Source: Companilactobacillus mindensis DSM 14500 (GTDB lineage Bacteria; Bacillota; Bacilli; Lactobacillales; Lactobacillaceae). From it: a stretch of DNA of 33,783 nucleotides. Positions 8,083 through 16,578 of the stretch are shown here, piece after piece. Position numbers and translations under genes: made by a program. The notes beneath the pieces are model-generated. The model had not been told where the DNA came from. It did no database searches and saw nothing but the letters and a program-made list of their open reading frames with translations. Each line of letters begins with the position of its first letter. Positions within the stretch are counted from its first letter, which is position 1. The stretch lies in the NCBI RefSeq assembly GCF_001434275.1, contig NZ_AZEZ01000078.1, positions 1,815 to 35,597 on the forward strand, read 5' to 3'.

Positions 8083-8814
8083 TTAGAGTGCCGTCAGTAA
8101 ATAATACAAACCACTGACGCCGATAAAAACATAAATAAATAATGTCATAAATTTAATATTCAAATGTTGGACCAAGCGATTGGCCAGTATCGTTCCAATA
8201 ATTGCCCCAATAATACCTACTAACACGAATTTAATACTGCTTAAATCAAGGATGCCACTGGAAAAACGCAAGGTCGTCATGATAAAAGTATCGACTAAGA
8301 AAAACGTTTGAATACTGGCTAAATAATTTTCCTTAGAATCAGAAATGGTCAAGAAATACAGTGCCATCAAAGGCCCACCGATTCCAAACATTCCGTTGAA
8401 GAAGCCTGAGATCAAAGAAAAAATTATCATCACATAAATGGGAATATTTTTGACAGTGATCGAGCGAATATTCATCAATGAATAATATAGCGACAAGACG
8501 ACTAACAAAATCCCCAACAGCAATTTAAGATGGTTCGAAGCTAGTGATTGACTCAAGAAGAGTGAACAAATTGCCGTCACGATATATATTCCAAAAGGTA
8601 TTGCCAATTTTTGCCACTTCAAATACTTCCGATACCGCCAAACGACCATCGCATTAGCAATCAACATCGTTAAAGTTGATACTCCAGCACTTTGATTGAT
8701 TGGTAAAAGATACGGCAAGAAGATCATCATGACGATTCCCGAACCAAATCCAGTCACGCCTTGGACAAAACCAGCCATCGTTGCAGCTAAGATCATTATA
8801 AGAATCCAACTCAA
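8083..8814 (-). CDS. TauE/SafE family membrane permease
   Basis: This 243-residue protein has seven or eight hydrophobic segments arranged as two similar halves. GFVQGVTGFGSGIVMM in the first and SGFFNGMFGIGGPLMALYFL in the second are the family's paired glycine-rich motifs. The start is a TTG 7 bases behind GAGGG; no ATG lies nearby. Relatives export sulfite, sulfoacetate or other small organic anions; the substrate is not readable here. Confidence 0.85.
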   Translation of the reverse strand: MSWILIMILAATMAGFVQGVTGFGSGIVMMIFLPYLLPINQSAGVSTLTMLIANAMVVWRYRKYLKWQKLAIPFGIYIVTAICSLFLSQSLASNHLKLLLGILLVVLSLYYSLMNIRSITVKNIPIYVMIIFSLISGFFNGMFGIGGPLMALYFLTISDSKENYLASIQTFFLVDTFIMTTLRFSSGILDLSSIKFVLVGIIGAIIGTILANRLVQHLNIKFMTLFIYVFIGVSGLYYLLTAL

Positions 8815-8894
8815 GCTATTTCCCTCACTTTATATAATTATTGTCATATCTAATATTATACCTGTCATAAGTTCAATATTTATCCTTCCAAGCA

Positions 8895-8931
8895 AAAAAT
8901 CGACAACCCCAAATATGAGTTATCGATTTTT
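8895..8931 (-). terminator. Terminator between the ABC-F gene and the permease
   Basis: The 13-base arms AAAAATCGACAAC and GTTATCGATTTTT pair with a single G-U wobble. It lies 11 bases after the ABC-F stop and is U-rich on both sides, so it may work in both directions. Confidence 0.8.
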
Positions 8932-8942
8932 CTATTTATACT

Positions 8943-10568
8943 TTATTCAGCATCTAATTCAGCAATTTGTTTTTCAACTTGTTCATTGCTACGGAATTCA
9001 TCATAGGTCGTGTCAGCTCGATCAACTACCCCATTGGCTGTCAAGTAAATCAAACGGTTGGCAATAGTTTGAATGAACTGGTGATCATGCGAGGCAAAGA
9101 GAATTGAACTCTTATAATCGATCAAACTATCATTCAAGGCTGTAATAGATTCCAGATCCAAATGGTTCGTAGGGTCATCTAGCAATAAGACGTTGGCTTT
9201 TAATAGCATCATCTTTGAAAGCATGACCCGAACTTTTTCACCACCAGAAAGCACGTTGACTGATTTAGTAACATCGTCACCTGAGAACAACATTCTTCCT
9301 AAGAATCCACGAAGGAAGGTATCATCATCTTCGCCCTTTTCAGCAAATTGACGCAACCAATCGATAATTGGTGTCTCTTCGTCAAACATGGCAGTGAAAT
9401 CCTTTGGCAAGTATGCTTGGCTAGTCGTTACACCCCAAGTGATCGAACCAGAATCTGGCGTCAAATCACCGGCAAGAACTCTGAATAAGGCGGTTGTTAC
9501 CATGTCGTTTTTAGCTAAGAAAGCAACTTTATCATCCTTGTTCAAGATGAAACTGATGTTATCAAGTACCTTTTTGCCGTCGATCGAAACAGTCAAATTG
9601 TCGACTTTCAGTAAATCATTTCCAATCTCACGGTTAGGAACGAATTTAATAAATGGATAACGTCTTGAACTTGGTTGAATATCATCCAAAGTGATCTTGT
9701 CCAACATCTTTTTACGTGACGTAGCCTGCTTGGACTTGGAAGCATTGGCTGAGAAACGAGCCACGAAATCTTGTAATTCTTTGATTTTTTCTTCTTTTTT
9801 AGCGTTTTGATCTTGAATTAACTTTTGAGCTAATTGGGAAGATTCTTGCCAGAAATCGTAGTTACCAACGTAAAGCTGAATCTTACCGTAATCAAGATCA
9901 GCCATGTGAGTACATACTTTGTTCAAGAAGTAACGGTCATGGGATACGACAATGACGGTATTTTCAAAGTTGATCAAGAATTCTTCCAACCAATCGATCG
10001 AATCAACATCCAGACCATTAGTTGGCTCATCCAATAGCAAGACATCTGGTTGACCGAACAAAGCCTGAGCTAGTAAAACTTTGATCTTTTGACCGGCTGT
10101 CAAAGTAGCCATTTTTTCTTGATGGAATTTTTCAGGAATATTCAAACCTTGCAACATTTGGGAAGCTTCACTTTCAGCTTCCCAGCCACCCATTTCACCA
10201 AACTTAGCTTCTAAATCGGCAGCTTTGAGACCGTCTTCTTCATTGAAGTCGGGTTTCATGTAAATAGCATCTTTTTCTTGCATGATCTTGTAAAGATCCG
10301 CGTGTCCCATCAAAACGGTTTCCATCACTGTGTAATCATCGTAGTCAAAGTGATTTTGTTTTAGGGTTGCTAAACGTTCATTGGGTCCTAATTTAACAGA
10401 ACCAGTTGATGGCTTGATCTCGCCAGATAAAACTTTCAAAAAGGTTGATTTACCGGCACCATTTGCCCCGATCAAACCATAACAGTTACCTGGTGCAAAC
10501 TTGATGTTTACATCTTCAAACAATTTGCGGTCGGCATAGTGCAAACTTACATCACTAACAGTAATCAA
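8943..10568 (-). CDS. ABC-F family ATPase (YkpA/YbiT-like)
   Basis: ABC-F proteins are soluble twin-ATPase translation factors or ribosome protectors. The 541 residues lack membrane segments. Domain 1 has Walker A GANGAGKST, signature LTAGQ and Walker B LLLDEPTNGLD. Domain 2 has AKNDMVTT where Walker A should be, signature LSGGE and LLLDDPTNHLD. So the site formed by domain-2 Walker A with domain-1 signature is degenerate, and its catalytic Glu is Asp. The basic linker around residues 260-300 is typical. The start is the TTG at 10568, eight bases behind GAGG, giving the usual MITVSDVSL N-terminus; upstream in-frame codons lack a ribosome site. Length and pattern fit the YkpA/YbiT branch rather than a dedicated resistance factor. 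Confidence 0.88.
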   Translation of the reverse strand: MITVSDVSLHYADRKLFEDVNIKFAPGNCYGLIGANGAGKSTFLKVLSGEIKPSTGSVKLGPNERLATLKQNHFDYDDYTVMETVLMGHADLYKIMQEKDAIYMKPDFNEEDGLKAADLEAKFGEMGGWEAESEASQMLQGLNIPEKFHQEKMATLTAGQKIKVLLAQALFGQPDVLLLDEPTNGLDVDSIDWLEEFLINFENTVIVVSHDRYFLNKVCTHMADLDYGKIQLYVGNYDFWQESSQLAQKLIQDQNAKKEEKIKELQDFVARFSANASKSKQATSRKKMLDKITLDDIQPSSRRYPFIKFVPNREIGNDLLKVDNLTVSIDGKKVLDNISFILNKDDKVAFLAKNDMVTTALFRVLAGDLTPDSGSITWGVTTSQAYLPKDFTAMFDEETPIIDWLRQFAEKGEDDDTFLRGFLGRMLFSGDDVTKSVNVLSGGEKVRVMLSKMMLLKANVLLLDDPTNHLDLESITALNDSLIDYKSSILFASHDHQFIQTIANRLIYLTANGVVDRADTTYDEFRSNEQVEKQIAELDAE

Positions 10569-10638
10569 ATATATAATCCTCATTTCTTCGTTGTAGTCTA
10601 GCAAGCATTATACGGACTATTTCCATGGGGTGCAAATA

Positions 10639-11523
10639 TTATTTCAATTTTGGCGAATTATCTAGGTTATTTGTATTCTGAAGATTTTTCGGCAGCTGTT
10701 TAGGATCTAAAATATAACGATTGATCAAATCGATTATCTGATCATTTTGTGGAAGATCTGAATGTTGCGCATCCGAACCCGAAACAGAGATCGTCGTAAA
10801 GTGCTTAACTCGGCCTTGATAGATGTATTTTCCAGCCATAACGCTGCCTAAAGGTACCAACCCATCGGAGTTATAAGTTTCTGTTCCGGCAACTGAATAG
10901 ACACTCAAACTGCTAGGAATTTTGTCGCGATTCTTAATAAAATCCGATAGCATCTGGGTCTTGTGACGGACTGATTTCTCATTGAAATTATATGGCGAGC
11001 CGATCGTCATCAACTGTTTGAGTTTGATCTGACTTGAATAACTAGCATAGTATTTTTCCAAAAAAGTCGTATATATAAGCCCACCATTGGAGTGACCGAT
11101 TACTTTAAAGTTGTTGAAGGCATACTGTTTCGTTAAACTCTTGAACGCTAAATTGAACCAACGAGCTTGTTTTTTTATATTATCGTAGCCATCGTGATTA
11201 TTTTGGAAACCGACAACAATGATCGGTTCATTATCCCCTTGACGCAAACGGCCGGAGAAATGTAATTTGTCATCAGTCGTCACTCTTACTTTGATCAGAC
11301 TGTGGGGATTACGATTATTCTTGTTTAACTTTTTCACCAAAGTATCGAATCGGTCAACCGAAGCAGAACTGCCGGGAATCATGATCACTGGAGACAAACG
11401 AGAATTGTGCAATTTAGTCAGATCAGTGACGCTGGCCCGTGACCAATTCAGTGAAATACTGACCATCGTCACGGACAAAATCACACTTATAATTATCCAA
11501 AACCATACTTTAATCTTCTTCAT
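10639..11523 (-). CDS. Membrane-anchored alpha/beta hydrolase (DUF915-type)
   Basis: This is a 294-residue protein with an N-terminal hydrophobic anchor or signal (about residues 5-24). The nucleophile elbow is GHSNGG, the acid is probably the Asp of SDGLVPLGS, and the His lies in DAQHSDLP, an order typical of DUF915 hydrolases of lactic acid bacteria. The ATG overlaps the last 14 bases of the EIIC-like gene, and no strong ribosome site is visible, so translation probably depends on that gene. The substrate is unknown; relatives are extracellular lipase/esterase-like proteins. Confidence 0.8.
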   Translation of the reverse strand: MKKIKVWFWIIISVILSVTMVSISLNWSRASVTDLTKLHNSRLSPVIMIPGSSASVDRFDTLVKKLNKNNRNPHSLIKVRVTTDDKLHFSGRLRQGDNEPIIVVGFQNNHDGYDNIKKQARWFNLAFKSLTKQYAFNNFKVIGHSNGGLIYTTFLEKYYASYSSQIKLKQLMTIGSPYNFNEKSVRHKTQMLSDFIKNRDKIPSSLSVYSVAGTETYNSDGLVPLGSVMAGKYIYQGRVKHFTTISVSGSDAQHSDLPQNDQIIDLINRYILDPKQLPKNLQNTNNLDNSPKLK

Positions 11524-12751
11524 TGATCTGACCCGCTCTCGTAGAAATTTGATCAGACAATCTGACAAAAGGCATATAGATCAAAACATCTAGGATTATC
11601 AAAAATATTCCTAATACCAAGGTCAGCCAATTCCCATTAGTCCCAATGAAACCGATCAAAGGCCCTGGCGTTCCCACTGGCACTGGATAAACGGCCGCCG
11701 GTATCAAGCGCAAAGTGATAAAGAGGGCCGCAATTATCATATTAATTAACGGTGCAACTACAAAGGGAATTAAATAAATGGGATTGAACAAGACTGGAAT
11801 CCCTAGCATCATAGGATAGTCGTTGTTGAAAATAGCTGGAAAAATAGCCCATTTAGAAACATTTCGATTACGTGGTTTTTTAGAAAAAATCAAGATGGCA
11901 ATAATCAATGCCAAAGTAACCCCCGTCCCACCAAAGTTGGCAAAACTGTGAAACAGTGTCGTATCGGTGAAATTATACGGAACTTTCCAAGGCGAACCGG
12001 CTTTTAAAGCCGCACTCAAATTAGCCATCGATGGCGTATCGGTAAAAGTTGGACTATTGGTAAATGGACCACCAACTGCCATCCAGCTCAACAGATCGGT
12101 TAAAGTCCCCATTCCCAAAACATAGAATAGAGCATTGATCTGCGTATGCTGCATGACGAAGCTAGCCACGTAGGTTGGAATCTCTAATTTGATCATGACG
12201 ATTCCTAAGAAGTTCAATAATGACGATAAAATAATAATTATAATAACTGGCAAAATTACTTGGTTTCGTCTGTCCAATTGTGAATTGCCAAAAATAACTA
12301 AGATCCGACTACACAAATACCCAACCACCAAGGCGATCAACATACCTTCTGACATCAAAAAGCGACTGAAGTCAGGCATTCCTGCACTATTTGGTTGAAA
12401 CGAGATAATCAAAAAAGCCATCAAGCCGACTGCACCGGCTCTAGCCGCATCCTTTTTGTATTCTTTCGCCGTAAAATAAGCCGCTCCGTATGCCGCATAG
12501 AGTGCAATCATATCGATCGTACAGTGAAAGATGACTCCCATGATCCAATTGAGTTCATTATTAAATGGCAACCAATAAGGAATACCAAACATTCGTGCCA
12601 TGTAGCCATTTTTTGTCAAAAACGTAAATTTCAAAACTTCAGCAAAACTACCGATCAACATGATTGGAAAAAGAATCGTTAATGTATTCCGAACGATCTT
12701 AGTCATCCGTGATCGACGTAACTTGACTGTATAATTTAAAATTCGATCCAT
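11510..12751 (-). CDS. Orphan PTS EIIC paralogue lacking the ligand His and Glu
   Basis: This 413-residue membrane protein aligns along its length with cellobiose EIIC, including the local 4258-5685 protein. But the segment WFGIHPTS reads WMAVGGPF, and FNISEPVTFGLP reads FNNDYPMMLGIP. The conserved His and Glu that hold the sugar in ChbC-type EIICs are therefore Gly and Tyr. No EIIA or EIIB gene is near. It is coupled to the DUF915 hydrolase. It may be a transporter of something else or a non-transport membrane protein; the family membership is clear, the function is not. Confidence 0.85.
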   Translation of the reverse strand: MDRILNYTVKLRRSRMTKIVRNTLTILFPIMLIGSFAEVLKFTFLTKNGYMARMFGIPYWLPFNNELNWIMGVIFHCTIDMIALYAAYGAAYFTAKEYKKDAARAGAVGLMAFLIISFQPNSAGMPDFSRFLMSEGMLIALVVGYLCSRILVIFGNSQLDRRNQVILPVIIIIILSSLLNFLGIVMIKLEIPTYVASFVMQHTQINALFYVLGMGTLTDLLSWMAVGGPFTNSPTFTDTPSMANLSAALKAGSPWKVPYNFTDTTLFHSFANFGGTGVTLALIIAILIFSKKPRNRNVSKWAIFPAIFNNDYPMMLGIPVLFNPIYLIPFVVAPLINMIIAALFITLRLIPAAVYPVPVGTPGPLIGFIGTNGNWLTLVLGIFLIILDVLIYMPFVRLSDQISTRAGQINEED

Positions 12752-12755
12752 TGCT

Positions 12756-12774
12756 TTTCATCCCCTCGATGAAA
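12756..12774 (-). promoter_or_regulatory. Hairpin holding the ribosome site of the orphan EIIC
   Basis: On the minus strand TTTCATC and GATGAAA form a 7-bp stem whose loop GAGGG is the ribosome site, four bases ahead of the ATG. This may tune translation; no ligand or regulator is evident. Confidence 0.4.
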
Positions 12775-12865
12775 GAGGTGTTCGTCCTCATTACTAACCC
12801 ATATTATTGGACAAACCGTCTATTTTTGCCATAAAAAAGACATAATTATTTAAAAAAATCAGCCA

Positions 12866-12897
12866 AATAAAAAAGCCATCCAATTTTTTCAGATGAC
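12866..12897 (-). terminator. Terminator behind the nuclease gene
   Basis: On the minus strand GTCATC pairs with GATGGC (one G-U) around an 11-base loop and is followed by TTTTTTATTT. It sits 22 bases after the nuclease stop. Confidence 0.65.
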
Positions 12898-12919
12898 CTT
12901 ACTCCACTCTCTATCTATT

Positions 12920-13765
12920 TTAATAATTTTTTTGGTAATACTTTTTTCGTTGGTAATTATTATGCCGATAATTGTTGATCACTTGCGTAAAACCGTCATC
13001 TCCAGGAACTTGCATCTCAGTATCAACTCTTGAGCGACCGGTTGAATAGTCATATTGGATCTTAGACTGCACATTCCAAAGGTAACGGTTGAATTTTAAA
13101 GTTCCATCCGTTGATATAGCTTGAACCCAGACGCCACGAGCCATTAATTCCTGACCACGAAAAATTGGCGTCACTTGATAAATAACCTTTTTATTTTGAG
13201 CCAATGACTTTCGAACCAGTTGTTCCACTTCAGTCATAGTCTTCTGATTGGAAAACGATGTCTGCGTAAAAAGATTATAAGGGTTATCGGTACTACCCAA
13301 ATGTCCAGGGTTGCTCTTGCCCTGATCATTCAAATTAAACGTCATCGTATAGGCAATCAAATGACCACGGTTTTGGGGTATGACTCTCTTGCCAGCGATT
13401 GATCTAGGTTCATTGTGCCAGCCAGTTGGTCGCCAAACTTGTTCAGTTCTAGTATTAGAATGTCCCAAATTTTCCTTAGTCAAGTAAGCCGTGGCCGTTT
13501 TAGTCCGATTCAAACTATCGAGCTTGCCATATTTGATCTGAGCTTTGGTAAAGTCAGTCGCTTTGATAGTCGTGGGCCGATCATGGTTCAGGACTTTGAT
13601 GGGATCATCCCCCGAATGATAACTCCACTGTTTCATCTGGTTGACTTGCTCAGCTGTAGTCAGTTTACTATCGGTTGTAGCATTTTTTTGCGAATCATTC
13701 GTTTGCATACTACAAGCACTCAAAAAAAGCGACAACAATAATAGGAAGAAAATTTTCTTTTTCAA
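12920..13765 (-). CDS. Lipoprotein DNA/RNA non-specific endonuclease (EndA-like)
   Basis: This 281-residue protein has a lipoprotein signal peptide: a basic start, a Leu-rich core and the lipobox LSAC with Cys18 as the lipid anchor. A Thr/Asp/Gln-rich linker follows. The nuclease core has the beta-beta-alpha-metal block NRGHLIAY (canonical DRGH; the His is the base) and a downstream NLFTQTSFSNQ that supplies the metal-binding Asn. This order matches the NUC1/EndA family. The product should be anchored outside the membrane and degrade DNA or RNA for nutrition or uptake. It is a single-gene unit. Confidence 0.85.
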   Translation of the reverse strand: MKKKIFFLLLLSLFLSACSMQTNDSQKNATTDSKLTTAEQVNQMKQWSYHSGDDPIKVLNHDRPTTIKATDFTKAQIKYGKLDSLNRTKTATAYLTKENLGHSNTRTEQVWRPTGWHNEPRSIAGKRVIPQNRGHLIAYTMTFNLNDQGKSNPGHLGSTDNPYNLFTQTSFSNQKTMTEVEQLVRKSLAQNKKVIYQVTPIFRGQELMARGVWVQAISTDGTLKFNRYLWNVQSKIQYDYSTGRSRVDTEMQVPGDDGFTQVINNYRHNNYQRKKYYQKNY

Positions 13766-13856
13766 TTATTTATCCTCATCAATTGATTTACAATACTTAT
13801 TAATATACCGTAAATTTTCAGAAAAGATAAGACGATTCGTCACAAAAGAAAGGAAC

Positions 13857-14549
13857 TCAATTCTGCTTTTCGTCTCCAGGTAAAGGCAACAAGGCCGGTT
13901 TGCCATAAAAATATCCTTGTCGCAAATTGATCTGTAAACTATCGCTCATACTTGCATCTTCTTGATCTTCGATACCTTCCAAGATCAAACGCAGACCATA
14001 CTTTTCACTGATATCTTGCCAATGACGTAACTTCTCTCGGATGTTAGGGTCCTTGATTCCGGTGCGAAAATTCTGCAGAGCAAATTTCATCTCGGAAGCT
14101 AATGGCAAAAGATCTCGAACGCTTTCTAAGCCATTGTCGCCAGTCCCGACATCATCCAGGGATATCTGCATTCCGTGCTCCATAAAATTGCGTAGCTGTG
14201 GGATCAAAGCATAATTAGAATACTTATGTGGACCCTTTTCTTCAGTCAACTCTACGACTAGCTTAGTTGGGTACAGCTGCATTTGACTTTTAATGATAGC
14301 CTCTGCCATTTGAGTGTCCATTAATTGTTCCCGGCTGATATTTACAGAACAATAACCGACTTTTGATCCTAAAATTTTTGTCGTAGCTATCAATAATTTA
14401 GCTATCTCATGCGTGTCGAGTTCAGTAAACGACTCTGGCAATCGCCAACCTTCAGCGGTTAATTGCTTGATCAATAATTCATAACCATAAATCGTTTGAG
14501 TGTCGACATCGATTTGAGGTTGAACAAAAAATCTGTATACCGGTTTCAA
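13857..14549 (-). CDS. Stand-alone EAL domain protein
   Basis: This 230-residue single EAL domain is of the c-di-GMP phosphodiesterase type. The signature is YGYELLIKQ (EAL replaced by ELL; Glu24 kept). Further ligand blocks seen are NISREQL, VELTEE, SLDDVGTG, EGIED and the closing RQGYFYGKP. Most metal and substrate residues are therefore present, but the loop lysine region (EMKFALQNF) is unusual, and activity is open. No GGDEF partner gene is in the window. It is divergent from the flavoprotein gene, with 152 bases between them. Confidence 0.82.
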   Translation of the reverse strand: MKPVYRFFVQPQIDVDTQTIYGYELLIKQLTAEGWRLPESFTELDTHEIAKLLIATTKILGSKVGYCSVNISREQLMDTQMAEAIIKSQMQLYPTKLVVELTEEKGPHKYSNYALIPQLRNFMEHGMQISLDDVGTGDNGLESVRDLLPLASEMKFALQNFRTGIKDPNIREKLRHWQDISEKYGLRLILEGIEDQEDASMSDSLQINLRQGYFYGKPALLPLPGDEKQN

Positions 14550-14701
14550 GAATTATTCCCCCTATAAATAAAAATTAACATGCCAATTTACTACTATTTT
14601 TATAAATATCGTATATAATTTTAGTATACTCTTAATTAAAAGGACCGCACGCTTACGAAAAATATCGACTCAGATTCAGTTAGAAAAGTAGTGATTAATC
14701 A

Positions 14702-16075
14702 ATGAAAGTAGCCATAATTGGATGTACTCACGCGGGTATTTCCGCAATGAAACAATGTTTAAAATATTATCCTGATGCTGATATAACTGTCTATGAACGC
14801 AGTAGTGAAATTTCATATCTGTCCTGTGCGACTTACCTTCACATTGGCGGCACTGTTGATGACTTAGATAAAGTCCTCTATGCCGACCCACAAGAATTCC
14901 GTGATCAAAACGTTACGATGCGCATGCAATACGATGTCATCAAAATCGATGCGAAAGAACACACTATTTTAAGTCAAGACCTTAAAACTAAAAAATTCGT
15001 CAATGATGATTATGATAAATTGATCATGGCGACCGGTTCACGTACCTCGATCCCTGTTATTGCAGGAATTGAGAATCCTAAAGTTATGCTTTGCAAAACC
15101 TTCTCACAGGCCCATAAATTATACGAAGCTGGTCAATCACATCATAAAATTGCCATCCTCGGTGGTGGATATGCTGGCGTCGAATTGGCTGAAGGCTTTG
15201 TTAAATCTGGCCACGAAGTAATTCTTTTCCAAAGAAACAAACAATTATTGAATGAATATACCGACCCAGTCATTGCCGACAAAATTCATCAATTATTAGT
15301 CGAACATCATATCGTAGTATCGGCTGGTACGAATGTCTTGAGTTTTAGTGACACTGCGGATCAAAGAATATTAGTAACAACTGATAGAAAGAACTACGAA
15401 GTTGATATGGTCGCAATTTGTCCTGGTGTTTTACCTCAATCCGATCTCTTAAAAGGTCAAGTAAAGCTAGCTAAGAACGGCGCTATCATTACGAACGAAT
15501 ATATGGAAACATCCGATCCCGATATTTTTGCTGCCGGCGATGTTGCAGAAAACAACTATAATTTAACGGTCGATCCTATCTACGTTCCTTTAGCCTCCCA
15601 CGCTATCCGTCAAGGCACTTTAGCGGGCATGAACTTGTTTGGTCATCGAGTAAAATCTTTAGGTACCCAAGCTACTACCGGCATGCTTTTGTTTGGTCAA
15701 ACAGTTGCCTGCACTGGTTTAACGTTAAAAGCGGCCTCAAAAACTGCTTTCGATGCTCAAAGTGTCTTCTTTGAAGCAGACTATCGTCCTGACTTTATGC
15801 CAGAGACTGATCACATTGCGATTGAATTAGTTTACGACCGCAAAACTAGACGCGTTTTAGGAGCTCAATTAATGAGTCCGCACGAAGTAGCTCAATCAGC
15901 CAATACCATTTCTGTAATTATCCAAAATAAAAATACTATTGATGATTTGGCTTACATTGACATGCTTTTCTCGCCCAACTTTAATGAGCCCTTTAATTAT
16001 CTCAACTTAGCTGCTCAAAAAGCCATCGATCAAGAATATACACATCAGTTAAAACTCGAAAAAACAGATTCATAA
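14702..16075 (+). CDS. NADH oxidase / CoA-disulfide reductase-like flavoprotein
   Basis: This FAD- and NAD(P)H-dependent oxidoreductase has 457 residues. The FAD-binding start is IIGCTHAGISA. The redox-active Cys42 lies in ISYLSCATYLHIGG, the position used as Cys-SOH/Cys-SSCoA in NADH oxidases and CoA-disulfide reductases. The NADH loop is AILGGGYAGVELAE (about residue 150), and DIFAAGDVAE is the second FAD block. The C-terminal dimerisation domain is complete. In lactobacilli such enzymes reduce O2 to water and regenerate NAD. The ribosome site before the ATG is weak (AGTAGTGA). A TATACT box lies about 80 bases upstream. Confidence 0.85.
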   Translation: MKVAIIGCTHAGISAMKQCLKYYPDADITVYERSSEISYLSCATYLHIGGTVDDLDKVLYADPQEFRDQNVTMRMQYDVIKIDAKEHTILSQDLKTKKFVNDDYDKLIMATGSRTSIPVIAGIENPKVMLCKTFSQAHKLYEAGQSHHKIAILGGGYAGVELAEGFVKSGHEVILFQRNKQLLNEYTDPVIADKIHQLLVEHHIVVSAGTNVLSFSDTADQRILVTTDRKNYEVDMVAICPGVLPQSDLLKGQVKLAKNGAIITNEYMETSDPDIFAAGDVAENNYNLTVDPIYVPLASHAIRQGTLAGMNLFGHRVKSLGTQATTGMLLFGQTVACTGLTLKAASKTAFDAQSVFFEADYRPDFMPETDHIAIELVYDRKTRRVLGAQLMSPHEVAQSANTISVIIQNKNTIDDLAYIDMLFSPNFNEPFNYLNLAAQKAIDQEYTHQLKLEKTDS

Positions 16076-16177
16076 GCCAAAGATTGACTTTTTCCGGAGT
16101 TTGATTGGGCACTGCCGCCTTCCATGAAATCTCGGTGAATGACTGGAAGTCGGATATTTTATTTAAAATAATTCTAA
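16076..16177. other. Unassigned spacer between the flavoprotein gene and the intron remnant
   Basis: About 100 bases with no gene of credible length on either strand and no T-rich terminator directly after the flavoprotein stop. I see nothing further in it. Confidence 0.4.
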
Positions 16178-16209
16178 AATAGGCCATCCAAAAAATTGAA
16201 TGGCCTATT
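16178..16209. terminator. Terminator-like stem next to the intron remnant
   Basis: AATAGGCCAT and ATGGCCTATT form a perfect 10-bp stem with a 12-base loop. On the minus strand it runs into TTTTAGAATTATTTT. On the plus strand the expected T-run is missing because the intron fragment begins six bases later, as if inserted there. Confidence 0.65.
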
Positions 16210-16215
16210 AGCGTA

Positions 16216-16485
16216 GTGCGCCCGGCATGGGCGCTAACTTGGTGGCGAAAGTCCACTGTGAGCCGTAGTAGTCGGAATCACTAGCTAATGGCAAGGGTGT
16301 CCACCGCGAGGTGGAATCTGAAGGAAGCCCAAAGCAAATTACTGAACTGATGAACAAAAATCGGCTATAAGGCTGGAAACACTGGATAAGTTTGCTACCC
16401 ATGACAAAGTCCAATACTACTCAAAAGTATTTCCAGTAAAGCCGGCAGTTACATGGTATGAAAGTTAGCGTTCTTATCAGGAACA
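16216..16485 (+). pseudogene. 5' fragment of a group II intron
   Basis: The stretch begins GTGCGCCCGGCATGGGCG, a canonical group II intron 5' end. It continues with blocks I recognise from domain I of Firmicutes introns: GTGGCGAAAGTCCACTGTG, CAAGGGTGTCCACCGCGAG, GTGGAATCTGAAGGAAGC and ATGAAAGTTAGCGTTCTTA. After about 16485 the similarity stops. No reverse transcriptase/maturase gene and no domain V-VI follow, so it cannot be mobile or spliced. It starts six bases after a terminator-like stem, which is the insertion habit of group IIC introns. Recognition is from memory of the family, not from a search. Confidence 0.72.
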
Positions 16486-16510
16486 ATATAGGCATCCAAT
16501 AAATACTGTA

Positions 16511-16519
16511 ATACCAACG
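16511..16519. other. Tentative left attachment-site core
   Basis: ATACCAACG, 60 bases beyond the integrase stop, recurs at 23546-23554, and four of the next six bases also agree. Nine bases is little better than chance over these lengths, so this is only a candidate for attL. Confidence 0.25.
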
Positions 16520-16578
16520 TTTAAAGCCTTTTATTTAGTGAAATAACACCCTTTGACTATATTTTGACTATATACCCT

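Noticed and set aside
8943-10568. Calling the ABC-F protein an antibiotic-resistance factor
   Set aside because: Length, motifs and lack of a long linker fit the housekeeping YkpA/YbiT-like branch; nothing points to a drug.
14676-14891. A minus-strand frame of 71 codons opposite the start of the flavoprotein gene
   Set aside because: It is antisense to a well-supported gene and has no ribosome site or recognisable domain.
16002-16414. Minus-strand frames across the flavoprotein end and the intron remnant
   Set aside because: They cover structured intron RNA sequence and the antisense of a real gene; no ribosome site and no domain.
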